From NCBI GenBank assembly GCA_024642205.1, contig JAHEBQ010000030.1, forward strand, positions 1 through 64,000: 64,000 nucleotides of DNA, read 5' to 3'. The translations under genes were made by a program, and so were the position numbers. Of this stretch, positions 39,434 to 48,819 are shown in pieces. The notes beneath the pieces are model-generated. The model had not been told where the DNA came from. It worked only from the letters and a program-made list of their open reading frames with translations, and made no database searches. Numbering within the stretch: position 1 is the first letter of the stretch; every line of letters begins with the position of its first letter. Origin of the DNA: Planctomycetaceae bacterium (GTDB taxonomy: Bacteria > Planctomycetota > Planctomycetia > Pirellulales > Pirellulaceae).

Positions 39434-39631
39434 ATGCATTGACAGGGTCGAGTTCGTCGACGCGTATTGCCACCTTGGTAACCTGTAGGCTCCCGGATTC
39501 GAGGTTGTTTGAGGCTCTCGCGGACGGATGGGTCGTCAAAACTCCATTCGTCCTGCATTTCGGATTGTAGAAAATGGGGCCCATTTTTATACTTTTCCTT
39601 TTGAATCCAGTTCTGTCTTGTCATTTTTCTC

Positions 39632-40660
39632 ATGTCGCCCGACTCCCAATTTGCCCGACCGTTGTTTGCCGGTGTCGATGTCGGTGGAACCAACGTAAAA
39701 ATCGGGATTGTTGACAGTGAAGGCCGAATCGTCGCGGATACCAAATTTCCGACACTTCCGAATGAGTCACCCGACATTGCGCTGATCCAGGCACGCGAAG
39801 AATTCGACCAATTGGTGCAACCGACCGGAATGGTTTGGGGCGATGTTGCCGCTATCGGTTTAGGGACGCCCGGACCGATGGACCTTCACAACGGCATTAT
39901 TCTGACACCGACGAATTTGCCCGGGTGGCACGGTTTCCCGATTCGTTCCAGGTTGGCGGAGATTCTGGAGCGGCCTGTCACTTACGCCAATGATGCAGGG
40001 GCAGCCGCGTTTGGTGAATTTTGGGTCGGGGGCGGGAGAGCCTACCAAAGCATGGTCCTGTTTACGTTGGGAACCGGTGTTGGCGGAGGGATCATCATCA
40101 ACGACATTTCGATTGACGGGGCCAATAGCCATGGAGCAGAGCTTGGGCACATCGTTATTGATACTGGACCGAACGCCAGGATTTGCGGTTGTGGTCAACG
40201 GGGGCACCTTGAGGCGTATTCCAGCGCGAGTGCTCTGGTTGACCGTACAAGAGAAGCAATGGGGGATCCCAAAGTAGGCTCGCAAACCACTCTGCGAAAG
40301 CAGATTGGCGAGGCTTCGCCACTTTCGGCGCTAATGATTTCCGATGCGGCAGCCGCAGGCGATCGGCTTGCCCTTCAAATGGTTTCCGAAACGGCTGTCT
40401 ACCTTGGTCGGGGAATTGCTCAACTGGCCCACATTATCGATCCAGCTATCTTTGTACTCGGTGGGGCGATGAATTTTGGCGGAACCGAGTCTGAGCTAGG
40501 TCGTCGGTTCCTCAGCGACATCGCGACCGAGGTCCGGAAGTTGGTGTTTCCCGTCCTGGGCGACCGATTGGTCGTCAAATTTGCCAAGTTGGGCTCGGAA
40601 GCGGGCTTTGTTGGCGCAGCCGGTTTGGCAAAGGCGGAATACAATAGGAGTCTCGCGTAA
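39632..40660 (+). CDS. ROK-family glucokinase
   Basis: A 342-residue sugar kinase. GVDVGGTNVKIGIVD is the phosphate-1 motif; IGLGTPGPMD, NDAGAAAFGEFWVGG (with the catalytic Asp) and LGTGVGGGIIIND follow. The ROK zinc motif GHx...CGCGxxGCxE is present as ELGHIVID and CGCGQRGHLE: the last cysteine is replaced by His. Length and motifs fit bacterial ROK glucokinases such as GlcK. It may feed glucose phosphate towards glycogen (glgB lies 30 kb away). It has its own gap of 198 bases upstream. Confidence 0.85.
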   Translation: MSPDSQFARPLFAGVDVGGTNVKIGIVDSEGRIVADTKFPTLPNESPDIALIQAREEFDQLVQPTGMVWGDVAAIGLGTPGPMDLHNGIILTPTNLPGWHGFPIRSRLAEILERPVTYANDAGAAAFGEFWVGGGRAYQSMVLFTLGTGVGGGIIINDISIDGANSHGAELGHIVIDTGPNARICGCGQRGHLEAYSSASALVDRTREAMGDPKVGSQTTLRKQIGEASPLSALMISDAAAAGDRLALQMVSETAVYLGRGIAQLAHIIDPAIFVLGGAMNFGGTESELGRRFLSDIATEVRKLVFPVLGDRLVVKFAKLGSEAGFVGAAGLAKAEYNRSLA

Positions 40661-40830
40661 GACACCGGATGCTGCTTGTTTTCCCGGATTCACTCGACCT
40701 GCACCGGATGACGACGATACGGGAACGGAAACATTGCGTGAATCGACAACAAGGCTTGCGCCCGGTCTGTGCCCAGAAAAAATTACCTTCACGAACATCT
40801 ATCAAACGACTTTTTACAGTTTCGAGTTGA

Positions 40831-42645
40831 ATGGCCAAAATCAAAACGGAAAACATTCGCAACTTTTGCATCATCGCTCATATTGATCATGGCAAAAGCA
40901 CGTTGGCCGACCGGCTACTTGAACACACCGGAACGGTGCAAAAACGTGAAATGCAAGAGCAAGTGCTCGACGACATGGAATTGGAACGACAGCGGGGGAT
41001 CACAATCAAGGCCCGTGCCGTGGCCATGCGCATCGTGCACAAGGGGGAAGAGTACGAGCTGAACCTGATTGACACGCCAGGACACGTGGATTTTCAATAC
41101 GAAGTTTCGCGGTCTCTGAATTGTTGCGAGGGCGCCTTGCTGCTGGCGGATGCGTTTCAGGGAGTGGAGGCGCAAACTGTGGCTACCGGATATGCGGCGA
41201 TCGAACATGACCTCGATATCATTCCGGTGATCAACAAAATTGACTTGCAATACCAACGTGCCGACGAAGTCGCCGAGGAAATGGAACATGCGTTGGGAAT
41301 CGACATCAAGACGGTCGTCCGCGTCAGTGCCAAATCCGGAATCAACATCGATGGACTGATTGATAGTATTATCAACAATATCAGGCCGCCCGAAGGTGAC
41401 CAGAACGCCCTGCTTCAGGCGATGGTTTTTGATTCCCATTACGATGAATTTCGTGGAGCCATCACTTATGTTCGCGTGATGAATGGGACGGTCAAACGGG
41501 GCGATAAAGTCAGATTTATCCGCGCTGGCAAAGAGTACGAAGTCGTGGAGCTGGGCCAGTTCACGCCCAAGCAAACGCAGCGTGAGTCATTGACAGTCGG
41601 GCAGGTCGGGTATCTTGTTTGCAATATCAAATCTCTGGAGGAAGTTGGAATCGGCGACACGGTTACGGTCGCCGGGAAGAAACACGCTGAAGCGCTTCCC
41701 GGCTACCAGGAACCCAAACGGATGGTGTATTGCGGACTGTATCCATCTGACGGTCAGGATTTTTCCGAATTGCGAGACGCACTTAACAAGCTCGCGATCA
41801 ACGATCCGAGTTTCGAATTCATGCCGGAGTCGAGCGAAGCCCTCGGGTTTGGTTTTCGATGCGGGTTCCTGGGCATGTTGCACATGGAGGTGGTGCAACA
41901 GCGGTTGGAACAGGAATCGGATGTCGACCTTGTTCAAACAGCACCCAATGTGACCTATCAGGTTTTAACCCGGCGAGGCGAGGTTCTGGATATTCACCGG
42001 CCTCAGGAAGTTCCCGATCCGGGCGAAATCGAAGAATTTCGGCAACCGATCGTTCGCGTGAACCTGATTCAACCACAGGAATACGTTGGTCCGGTGATGA
42101 AGTTGTGCCAGGAGCGACGCGGGATTCAACAGGGCACAGAGTACCTGTCCGCCACCCGGATGATGCTGACCTACGACCTCCCGTTGGCGGAGGTCATTTA
42201 TGACATGCACGACAAACTGAAAAGTATCACCCGCGGCTACGGAACGATGGACTATGATTTGATCGGATATTTTCCGGCGGACCTGGTCCGTATGGATATC
42301 ATGGTTAACGGCAAAGTAGTGGACGCTCTCAGCGTGATCTGTCATCGCGCCGATGCGGATCGACGTGGACGGGCGGTGTGCAAAAAACTTAAAGAAGAAA
42401 TCAGCCGGCACATGTTTGAAGTTGCAGTTCAAGCCGCCATCGGATCGCGCATCATCGCGCGGGAAACGGTCAAGGCACTTCGCAAAAACGTAACTGCGAA
42501 ATGCTACGGGGGTGACATCTCTCGAAAACGAAAACTTTGGGCCAAGCAAAAAGAAGGCAAGAAGCGGATGAAGTCGATCGGCAGCGTCGACATCCCGCAA
42601 AAGGCATTCATGGCGATTCTCAATACCGGTGAAGAAAAGAAATAG
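40831..42645 (+). CDS. lepA: Elongation factor 4 (LepA), copy 1
   Basis: A 604-residue translational GTPase that acts on ribosomes, probably in back-translocation or assembly. GTPase motifs: AHIDHGKST (G1), RGITIK (G2), DTPGHVDF (G3), NKIDL (G4). Full EF4 length, with the LepA-specific C-terminal domain (ending IPQKAFMAILNTGEEKK). In the same window there is a second, clearly different LepA (43926-45722). One gene, DUF1080, separates them. Confidence 0.96.
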   Translation: MAKIKTENIRNFCIIAHIDHGKSTLADRLLEHTGTVQKREMQEQVLDDMELERQRGITIKARAVAMRIVHKGEEYELNLIDTPGHVDFQYEVSRSLNCCEGALLLADAFQGVEAQTVATGYAAIEHDLDIIPVINKIDLQYQRADEVAEEMEHALGIDIKTVVRVSAKSGINIDGLIDSIINNIRPPEGDQNALLQAMVFDSHYDEFRGAITYVRVMNGTVKRGDKVRFIRAGKEYEVVELGQFTPKQTQRESLTVGQVGYLVCNIKSLEEVGIGDTVTVAGKKHAEALPGYQEPKRMVYCGLYPSDGQDFSELRDALNKLAINDPSFEFMPESSEALGFGFRCGFLGMLHMEVVQQRLEQESDVDLVQTAPNVTYQVLTRRGEVLDIHRPQEVPDPGEIEEFRQPIVRVNLIQPQEYVGPVMKLCQERRGIQQGTEYLSATRMMLTYDLPLAEVIYDMHDKLKSITRGYGTMDYDLIGYFPADLVRMDIMVNGKVVDALSVICHRADADRRGRAVCKKLKEEISRHMFEVAVQAAIGSRIIARETVKALRKNVTAKCYGGDISRKRKLWAKQKEGKKRMKSIGSVDIPQKAFMAILNTGEEKK

Positions 42646-42820
42646 CGTCTTGCGTTCGTCGTTCTTGAAATTCCATTGCCTCAATCGAAGCCGCCTTGTT
42701 TCTGATCCTGGTTTGGGTTGAAAATACAAAGCGTTTGGCAATATATGTCCGATCGTCGGTCAAATTTACAACAAGTCACGTAGTTCGGTTTGATACTCTT
42801 TCAGTAAACAGGAAATAGAT

Positions 42821-43813
42821 GTGTTGAAAATAAATCATTGTGAATTGTATTGCCTCTTCGTTGCCGTGCTGTTTTCATCGCCATTGGTGGGCCAGGAAAA
42901 GGACTCGGATTACAAAATCCAGGGAGAGTACTCGGGTACGATCGAACTTCAAGATGGTGAAATGAAATACGGGATTCAGGTCGTTGCGCTCGGCGACGAG
43001 AAATTCTCGGGTGTCGGCTATCCTGGCGGGCTTCCGGGCGATGGCTGGGACAAGAGTGAGCCGGTCCGAGTTGCCGAAGCCAGGCTGGCCGGTGGTATTC
43101 TGATTCTCGAGGGCGAAGGCGCGAAAGCACTGATCGCCGACGGCGTTGCCTCGATTACTACGGCCGACGGCGAACTTATCGGTCGACTGAATCGCGTCGT
43201 GCGCAAGAGCCCAACGCTGGGGCAGAAACCACCCCAAGGGGCGATCGTACTGTTCGATGGGACAACGGTCGATAACTGGGAATTCAAAGGCAAGCCGGCA
43301 AAGATGACTGAGGATGGCTTGTTGATGCAGGGGGCCCAGAGCAAGCAGAAATTCCAGGACCACAAGATCCACATTGAATTTCTGTTACCCTACCTGCCCC
43401 AGGCTCGCGGGCAGGGGAGGGGAAACAGTGGGATCTATTTGCAAGGCCGGTACGAAGTCCAGATGCTCGATTCGTTCGGACTGACCGGAGAGAACAACGA
43501 GTGCGGCGGCGTGTATACCATTCGCAAACCGGATGAGAACATGTGCTTCCCACCACTTCAGTGGCAAACCTACGACATCGAATTTCATGCTGCGAAATTT
43601 GATGGCGACAAGAAAACCCAGGATGCCTGGATGAATGTCAAACACAATGGCGTCACGATCCATGAAAAGGTGGAGCTCCCCAAGAAAACGACGGCGGCGC
43701 CAAATGATGAAGGGGCTGAGCCAGGGTTCGTGTACCTGCAGGACCACGGTAACCCCGTTCGCTACCGCAACATCTGGGTTGAAGAATTGGGTCAGGACGC
43801 CGGGGGCCAATGA
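42821..43813 (+). CDS. Secreted DUF1080 (3-keto-disaccharide hydrolase) protein
   Basis: A 330-residue exported protein, start at GTG 42821 (AGGAAA upstream) or TTG 42824; signal region 1-25 ends VGQ. Residues about 140-326 are the DUF1080 / concanavalin-like fold: IVLFDGTTVDNWEFKG, LLMQGAQSKQKFQDHKIHIEF, GNSGIYLQGRYEVQMLDSFG and RYRNIWVEEL. DUF1080 domains are widespread in planctomycetes and have been assigned to cleavage of 3-keto-glycosides. An additional about 110-residue N-terminal beta region precedes it (SGVGYPGGLPGDGWD). Confidence 0.88.
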   Translation: MLKINHCELYCLFVAVLFSSPLVGQEKDSDYKIQGEYSGTIELQDGEMKYGIQVVALGDEKFSGVGYPGGLPGDGWDKSEPVRVAEARLAGGILILEGEGAKALIADGVASITTADGELIGRLNRVVRKSPTLGQKPPQGAIVLFDGTTVDNWEFKGKPAKMTEDGLLMQGAQSKQKFQDHKIHIEFLLPYLPQARGQGRGNSGIYLQGRYEVQMLDSFGLTGENNECGGVYTIRKPDENMCFPPLQWQTYDIEFHAAKFDGDKKTQDAWMNVKHNGVTIHEKVELPKKTTAAPNDEGAEPGFVYLQDHGNPVRYRNIWVEELGQDAGGQ

Positions 43814-43925
43814 TCTGATTCTCAGCAGAATCTCATTCGCCGGCAGGCGGTCTGGTTGCAGGGAGTTGCGAATCCGATTTGAGGTGCGTTACGCTTTCTG
43901 CCGATCGCCAGCCGGAATTGGGCCG

Positions 43926-45722
43926 TTAGTCGCCGTCAGCGCGGAGCACGGCAACAAAGGCTTTTTGGGGGATATTGACACTCCCGAATTGCTTCATCTT
44001 GGCCTTCCCCTTCTTCTGTTTCTCCAGCAACTTTTTCTTGCGTGTCACGTCGCCGCCGTAGAGCTTTTCCGTGACATCCTTGCGGAAAGGCGCGATCGTG
44101 GAGCGGGCAATCACGGTGCCGCCGATGACTCCCTGGATCGGAATCTTGAATTGATGACGGGGGATTTCCTTTGCGAGTCGTTCGCAGTAATGTAGCGCCC
44201 GTGTCCGCGACTTGTCACGATGAACCAGATAGGAAAGCGTGTCGACCGGCTCTTTGTTGACCAGGATATCGACTTTTACCACATCGGTTTTGCGATATTC
44301 GATCGGCTCGTAGTCAAATGATCCATATCCGCGGGTAATCATTTTCAGTTTGCCGTAGAAATCGAAAAGCACCTCGCCCAGAGGCATCTCACTGATGACT
44401 TCGATCCGACCCACCGAGAGGTAATTCATCGTCTGGCTTTCTGACCGATGTTCACGACAAAGCTCCATCACGGGACCAACATACTGTTCGGGCGTCAGAA
44501 TCGACGCTTTGATGTAGGGCTCGGTGGCAGATTCGATGTTCATGGGGTCCGGCCAATAGCTGGGATTGTCAACCTCGATTTCCCTGCCATCTTTCAACGT
44601 CAGTTTGTATTTCACCGAGGGTGCCGAGATAACCAGGCCGATATCAAATTCGCGCTGCAGGCGTTCTTGAATCACGTCCAGGTGCAGCAGGCCAAGAAAA
44701 CCGCAACGAAAACCAAAACCCAAAGCTGCCGAAGAGTCCTTTTCGTACGTCAGCGATGCGTCGTTGATCGCCAGTTTGTCAAGCGCCTTGGTGAGGTCCA
44801 CGTATTGATCCGTGCTCATCGGATAGATTGAGGAAAACACGACTTGCCTGGCCGCTTGATACCCTGGAATCGGTTCGGCCGCCGGGCGATCAAGCAGCGT
44901 GATCGTGTCGCCGATTTCGATGTCCTGTACGCTTTTCACACCCGCGACGATGTAGCCGACCTCGCCGGCGCTGAGTTGTTTTCTCGGGCACAGTTTCATT
45001 TGGTTATAGCCAACTTCATCGACTACAAAATCGCGACCGCCATGCATGAAGTGGATCGTGTCCTTGGACGTTAAACTGCCTTCCATGATGCGACATTGCA
45101 GAATAACGCCCCGATAGGTATCAAAATGGGCATCGAAGACCAGGGCTTTCAACGGAGCGTTGGGATCCCCAGTCGGGTGTGGCAGTTTCTCCACGATCCC
45201 GGCCAACACCTTTTCAATTCCGACGCCGGTTTTTGCCGAAACGGGAATTGCCTCAAATGGATCCAGTCCCAATTCGGCGTCGATGGCCTCGCGTGCGCGA
45301 TCAATGTCGGCGGCCGGGAGATCGATTTTGTTGATCACGGGCAACAGTTCCAGTTCATGTTCCATGGCCAGGAAAAGGTTGGCAACGGTCTGCGCTTCGA
45401 CGCCCTGGGAGGCATCGACAATGATCAATGCACCATCGCACGCCATCAGGGAACGACGCACTTCATGGGAAAAATCCACGTGTCCAGGTGTGTCGATCAG
45501 GTTCAATAAATAGTCCTGACCATCCGGGGTTCGGTAGTTCAGCGTGATCGTATTGCTCTTGATCGTAATCCCCCGTTCGCGCTCGATGTCCATCGAGTCG
45601 AGCATTTGGTCGTGGAATTCTCTCTGCGTAACACCGCCGCAGGCCTGGATCAATCGATCCGCCAACGTCGATTTGCCATGATCGATATGGGCGATAATGC
45701 AAAAATTCCGAATGTGATTCAT
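43926..45722 (-). CDS. lepA: Elongation factor 4 (LepA), copy 2
   Basis: A 598-residue translational GTPase of the EF4 family. GTPase motifs AHIDHGKST, RGITIK, DTPGHVDF, NKIDL and SAKTG are intact, and the C-terminal domain ends IPQKAFVAVL. By eye it differs from copy 1 at many positions (e.g. QACGGVTQREFHDQMLDSMDIE against EHTGTVQKREMQEQVLDDMELE), so it is an old paralogue, not a recent duplication. Convergent with copy 1 and DUF1080. Confidence 0.96.
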   Translation of the reverse strand: MNHIRNFCIIAHIDHGKSTLADRLIQACGGVTQREFHDQMLDSMDIERERGITIKSNTITLNYRTPDGQDYLLNLIDTPGHVDFSHEVRRSLMACDGALIIVDASQGVEAQTVANLFLAMEHELELLPVINKIDLPAADIDRAREAIDAELGLDPFEAIPVSAKTGVGIEKVLAGIVEKLPHPTGDPNAPLKALVFDAHFDTYRGVILQCRIMEGSLTSKDTIHFMHGGRDFVVDEVGYNQMKLCPRKQLSAGEVGYIVAGVKSVQDIEIGDTITLLDRPAAEPIPGYQAARQVVFSSIYPMSTDQYVDLTKALDKLAINDASLTYEKDSSAALGFGFRCGFLGLLHLDVIQERLQREFDIGLVISAPSVKYKLTLKDGREIEVDNPSYWPDPMNIESATEPYIKASILTPEQYVGPVMELCREHRSESQTMNYLSVGRIEVISEMPLGEVLFDFYGKLKMITRGYGSFDYEPIEYRKTDVVKVDILVNKEPVDTLSYLVHRDKSRTRALHYCERLAKEIPRHQFKIPIQGVIGGTVIARSTIAPFRKDVTEKLYGGDVTRKKKLLEKQKKGKAKMKQFGSVNIPQKAFVAVLRADGD

Positions 45723-45876
45723 GCGTAAGGTTCTTCAAATGGGCATGCCGGTGTGTTTCGCACCAACGTAATTCTAGGGCAGCATGTTTGAAACAGGTAG
45801 GGAATCGAAGGCCACCAACCCGGGGCCTGCAAAGGACCACCAGAGACCAAATGTTCAACCAGGAAAACCGGAGGTG

Positions 45877-47550
45877 TCATCGCCTTTCCGCATGATCAAG
45901 ATAACTTTCAGCGAGGACTTCTCCCAGCTCGACAATTCCGGCAGACGTAATGACCAACTTCTGCTCCTGGCCAGGAAGATCGAAGACTTTGATGTGAACA
46001 AGGTGGTTGTCAGTCGCGGCCACGTTTTCCACGTCCGCAGTCACATCGATGGAATTGACCTGTTCGTCGTTGGTGGGAAGTTGCTGACTGACGTACCAGT
46101 TTAATGCCGGGTCCGCCAGGTCAACCCGGCTTTGTGTGACCAGGGCCTGGAGATGCCCTGCTGCCGCTTTCCGAAAGGGTCCGAACGACATGTCGTTCTC
46201 ACCCAAGTGGTAGAAGATGCCTGCCAGTTCGACGGTTTGGCCTTTGTTCTCAAGTTCCTGGATGGCTTGCTCGATAAAGGCGATAAAATCAGCGTAGATA
46301 TTTCGCGATTTTGCCACGCTGCCCGCGGGAGTCCAGTCAACGATCTGCGTTCCGCTGTGCGTAAATTTGGCGATTGCGATATTGCCGGAAAGGTTGCCCT
46401 GAAGTCTCTTTCCAAAACTGAGTTCAGGACCAAATGTATTGTAGCAACCAGCTGGGCCTAATGGCTCCCAATCGTCGGATGTCTGATAGCCGCCGCCAAC
46501 GCTGTACTTGAATGCGATTTTCTGATTGTCGTCAAGCAGCGATTTTCCTTCTTTCAGTGAACCAAGATCCTGTACGAAAGCCCGCTCGCCTTCCATGTTC
46601 CGGTGACCCGCAAGAACGAAGAGTCTGATCTTCTGGCCCGGTTGGTAGGGCCATTCTTTCAACGGCCGGATGCGGTGCGTGTTTATCCCGATCGTATTCA
46701 AATAGGCGTCGGCGTAATTTTCGCCGTGCTCAAGTTGGCCCAGCGTTCCATAATGATAATGCAGTCCCACACCACCACCAATCTCAACTCCGACGTGAGA
46801 GGTCGGGACATAGGCCGCGAGGGGGTCGGCATCGGTAACGGACTTTTGGCCCAGGCTGATGGCATACATGCGAGGGCGAAGGTCCATTCCCCATATCGTT
46901 TTGGTGCAAAGTTCACCAATGTAGAACTTCAATTCAGGAATCCCGAGGTCACGTCGCATTTTGGCCAGGAAGTTTTTCAGGTTGATTCCGTAATTGACCA
47001 TATATTCTTCGTTGAACATGTCGTTTTCGCCCTGATGCCACATGAATCCTTCGATGCGATAAGCGATGTTTTGCCTATCCAATTCGGCCAACGACGACTT
47101 GATCAAACCCAAAGTCAGGGGATACATCTCAAAGCCATCCGGCTCGTCGGGATTCCAATCCCCTCCCAAGTGGGTGCCGCCGGCCGCGCATTTGATGATC
47201 GCGATCGGTGCCTTGATGTTCTGTGTTACTTTCCTCGCGAAACTCAGTTCGGGACCAACGACGTTGTTGACTGCCTGGAGGTTCACCCAGCCATCGGATT
47301 TCAGCATGGTTTCGCGACCGATGCAGTACGAGAATTTCACGTTATCTTGAGGTTGTTCCAACCCGACATACGGTGGAAAACGAGCGATGTCGCTAACCTT
47401 GGAATCGGAGCCCACCATGTTGGACTGGCCGGCAAAAATGAAAATGCGCAGCGTCTGGTCGTCATCGTTTTGCCGGGCGACCAGCGGAACGGGAATAAGT
47501 AGAAAAAACAACAAGGCAAACAAAGATCGGGCGACGTCGTTCAGATGCAT
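45877..47550 (-). CDS. Secreted tandem SASA-domain protein (carbohydrate acetylesterase-like)
   Basis: A 557-residue exported protein; ATG at 47550 begins a signal peptide (1-25). It has two copies of the SASA/DUF303 SGNH-esterase fold. Copy 1 (about 35-300): FIFAGQSNMVG with Ser43, GFMWHQGENDM (171-178). Copy 2 (about 308-540): FVLAGHRNMEG, where the catalytic Ser is replaced by Arg317, and FYHLGENDMSFG. Copy 1 is therefore the likely active acetylesterase on acetylated sugars; copy 2 looks non-catalytic and may bind or support. It is 155 bases downstream of the second lepA start region, on the same strand, and probably independent. Confidence 0.85.
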   Translation of the reverse strand: MHLNDVARSLFALLFFLLIPVPLVARQNDDDQTLRIFIFAGQSNMVGSDSKVSDIARFPPYVGLEQPQDNVKFSYCIGRETMLKSDGWVNLQAVNNVVGPELSFARKVTQNIKAPIAIIKCAAGGTHLGGDWNPDEPDGFEMYPLTLGLIKSSLAELDRQNIAYRIEGFMWHQGENDMFNEEYMVNYGINLKNFLAKMRRDLGIPELKFYIGELCTKTIWGMDLRPRMYAISLGQKSVTDADPLAAYVPTSHVGVEIGGGVGLHYHYGTLGQLEHGENYADAYLNTIGINTHRIRPLKEWPYQPGQKIRLFVLAGHRNMEGERAFVQDLGSLKEGKSLLDDNQKIAFKYSVGGGYQTSDDWEPLGPAGCYNTFGPELSFGKRLQGNLSGNIAIAKFTHSGTQIVDWTPAGSVAKSRNIYADFIAFIEQAIQELENKGQTVELAGIFYHLGENDMSFGPFRKAAAGHLQALVTQSRVDLADPALNWYVSQQLPTNDEQVNSIDVTADVENVAATDNHLVHIKVFDLPGQEQKLVITSAGIVELGEVLAESYLDHAERR

Positions 47551-47921
47551 GGTGATTTTTCTGTATTCGAGGATCGAATTGAAATTTGGAGCTTGATCCC
47601 GGCCAGGCACATTCTAACGGCTCCCAGCAAACGCACTTGATCCAAATCCCATCGCGGATGTTCTTGATGAGAATTGACGCCGGATAAACCCGCCTGCTGG
47701 CAATTCCGGCGCAACGACCTGTGCTTGCCGCAAGCGCGGGACGTTTTTCGTTGACGTCGGCGGGGAGCGTCGGCCGGATTTGGATCACGCATGGAATTTC
47801 ACCAACAAGCTCAAACCAGCGCAAATCCCCTTAAGACTGTCCTTTGGTTCCTTTGGTACGCTCAATATCCCGATCCGGAACAGTTCCGGTTGGATTCAAC
47901 CCGTGCAAGTGAATCCGTCGG
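47551..47921. other. Intergenic, no gene recognised
   Basis: A 371-base gap between two minus-strand genes. It should contain the promoter of the SASA protein. No RNA or ORF with support seen. Confidence 0.4.
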
Positions 47922-48485
47922 CTAATCAAACGCCTGGGTCAGCTCGTCAAGGACTTTGCGTTCCGAATCGGAAACCCGGTGCCCGAGTCCTAGGAAACCT
48001 CCGGAAGCCTTCGCGACATGTTCGGCTCGGCCGATTATCGATGTTTTCAGCTGGGTCAACGCGACTTCATCGAGTGTCGATTTGAGCGAACCGATATACG
48101 ATTTCCAGGCGTCAAGCAAATCGTGCCCGGGTTTGCGTGAAAGCCAAGCCTCGATGGTATGGTAACTGGCCGATCCGGTGGTGATTCCGGCCACATCGGC
48201 TGCCTGGAGAATTGCTGTAACTTCGGCGTCTTCCATCTTGTTGTCGGACCAGGCAACGGCAACCAAAGGGATTAACGCGACGGAAGTCAGCGTTTCCGGC
48301 TTGATTCCGCTTTCGATCAAAGCATCCAAGACGGCTGCGTCACTGATTCCCGAAGCTGATTGAAGGGCATCACGGGATTCTTTTGCTCCGATTTCCTCGC
48401 GGATTTTTTCCAGGAGCTCCTGATCTTTCTCCGCGAAAAACAGATCCTCCATTGCTTTGCCACGGTCGTGAAGCGAATCTGACAT
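47922..48485 (-). CDS. TerB-like helical protein
   Basis: A 187-residue cytoplasmic protein with a good GGAG ribosome-binding site at nine bases. The central part (about 65-120; LIPLVAVAWSDNKMEDAEVTAILQAA) resembles the TerB / tellurite-resistance-type helical fold with its D/E-rich metal-binding pattern. An N-terminal part (1-60; LHDRGKAMEDLFF, EKDQELLEKIREEIGA) looks like another helical module, and the last part, KTSIIGRAEHVAKASGGFLGLG, is well conserved-looking. No other ter gene nearby, so no inference of tellurite resistance. Confidence 0.6.
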   Translation of the reverse strand: MSDSLHDRGKAMEDLFFAEKDQELLEKIREEIGAKESRDALQSASGISDAAVLDALIESGIKPETLTSVALIPLVAVAWSDNKMEDAEVTAILQAADVAGITTGSASYHTIEAWLSRKPGHDLLDAWKSYIGSLKSTLDEVALTQLKTSIIGRAEHVAKASGGFLGLGHRVSDSERKVLDELTQAFD

Positions 48486-48819
48486 TGAGTTCTCCAGTGT
48501 TGTGCGGGATCACCGCAATCGCATAGGGGTTTAATTTGGTTTGCCAGCCCGACGAAGCGAATGAACGCATGTTCGAAGCTATGCCTTTAGCTTATGCAAC
48601 TCGATATTTCGCGGAAAGGGGAGTCAAAACCTGAGAATCTTGGCACAAAGCTGGATAAAACGTCCGCTTGGCTAGAAACTTGGCCTCCGATTGATAACAA
48701 TCCTAATCTGCCCACCTCACCTGTTTTGAAAATTTGTTGTCTCCGATCAACACGCGACAAAGGAACCGGTTGAAACTGATTTTGGCTAACGAACAATTTA
48801 ATCTTGATGGGAATCATTG
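48486..48819. other. Divergent intergenic region, no gene recognised
   Basis: A 334-base gap upstream of two divergent genes. No RNA gene or ORF with support. Confidence 0.4.

Noticed and set aside
43817-43832. Hairpin GATTCT / AGAATC after DUF1080
   Set aside because: Six-base stem with no T-run; too weak to call a terminator.
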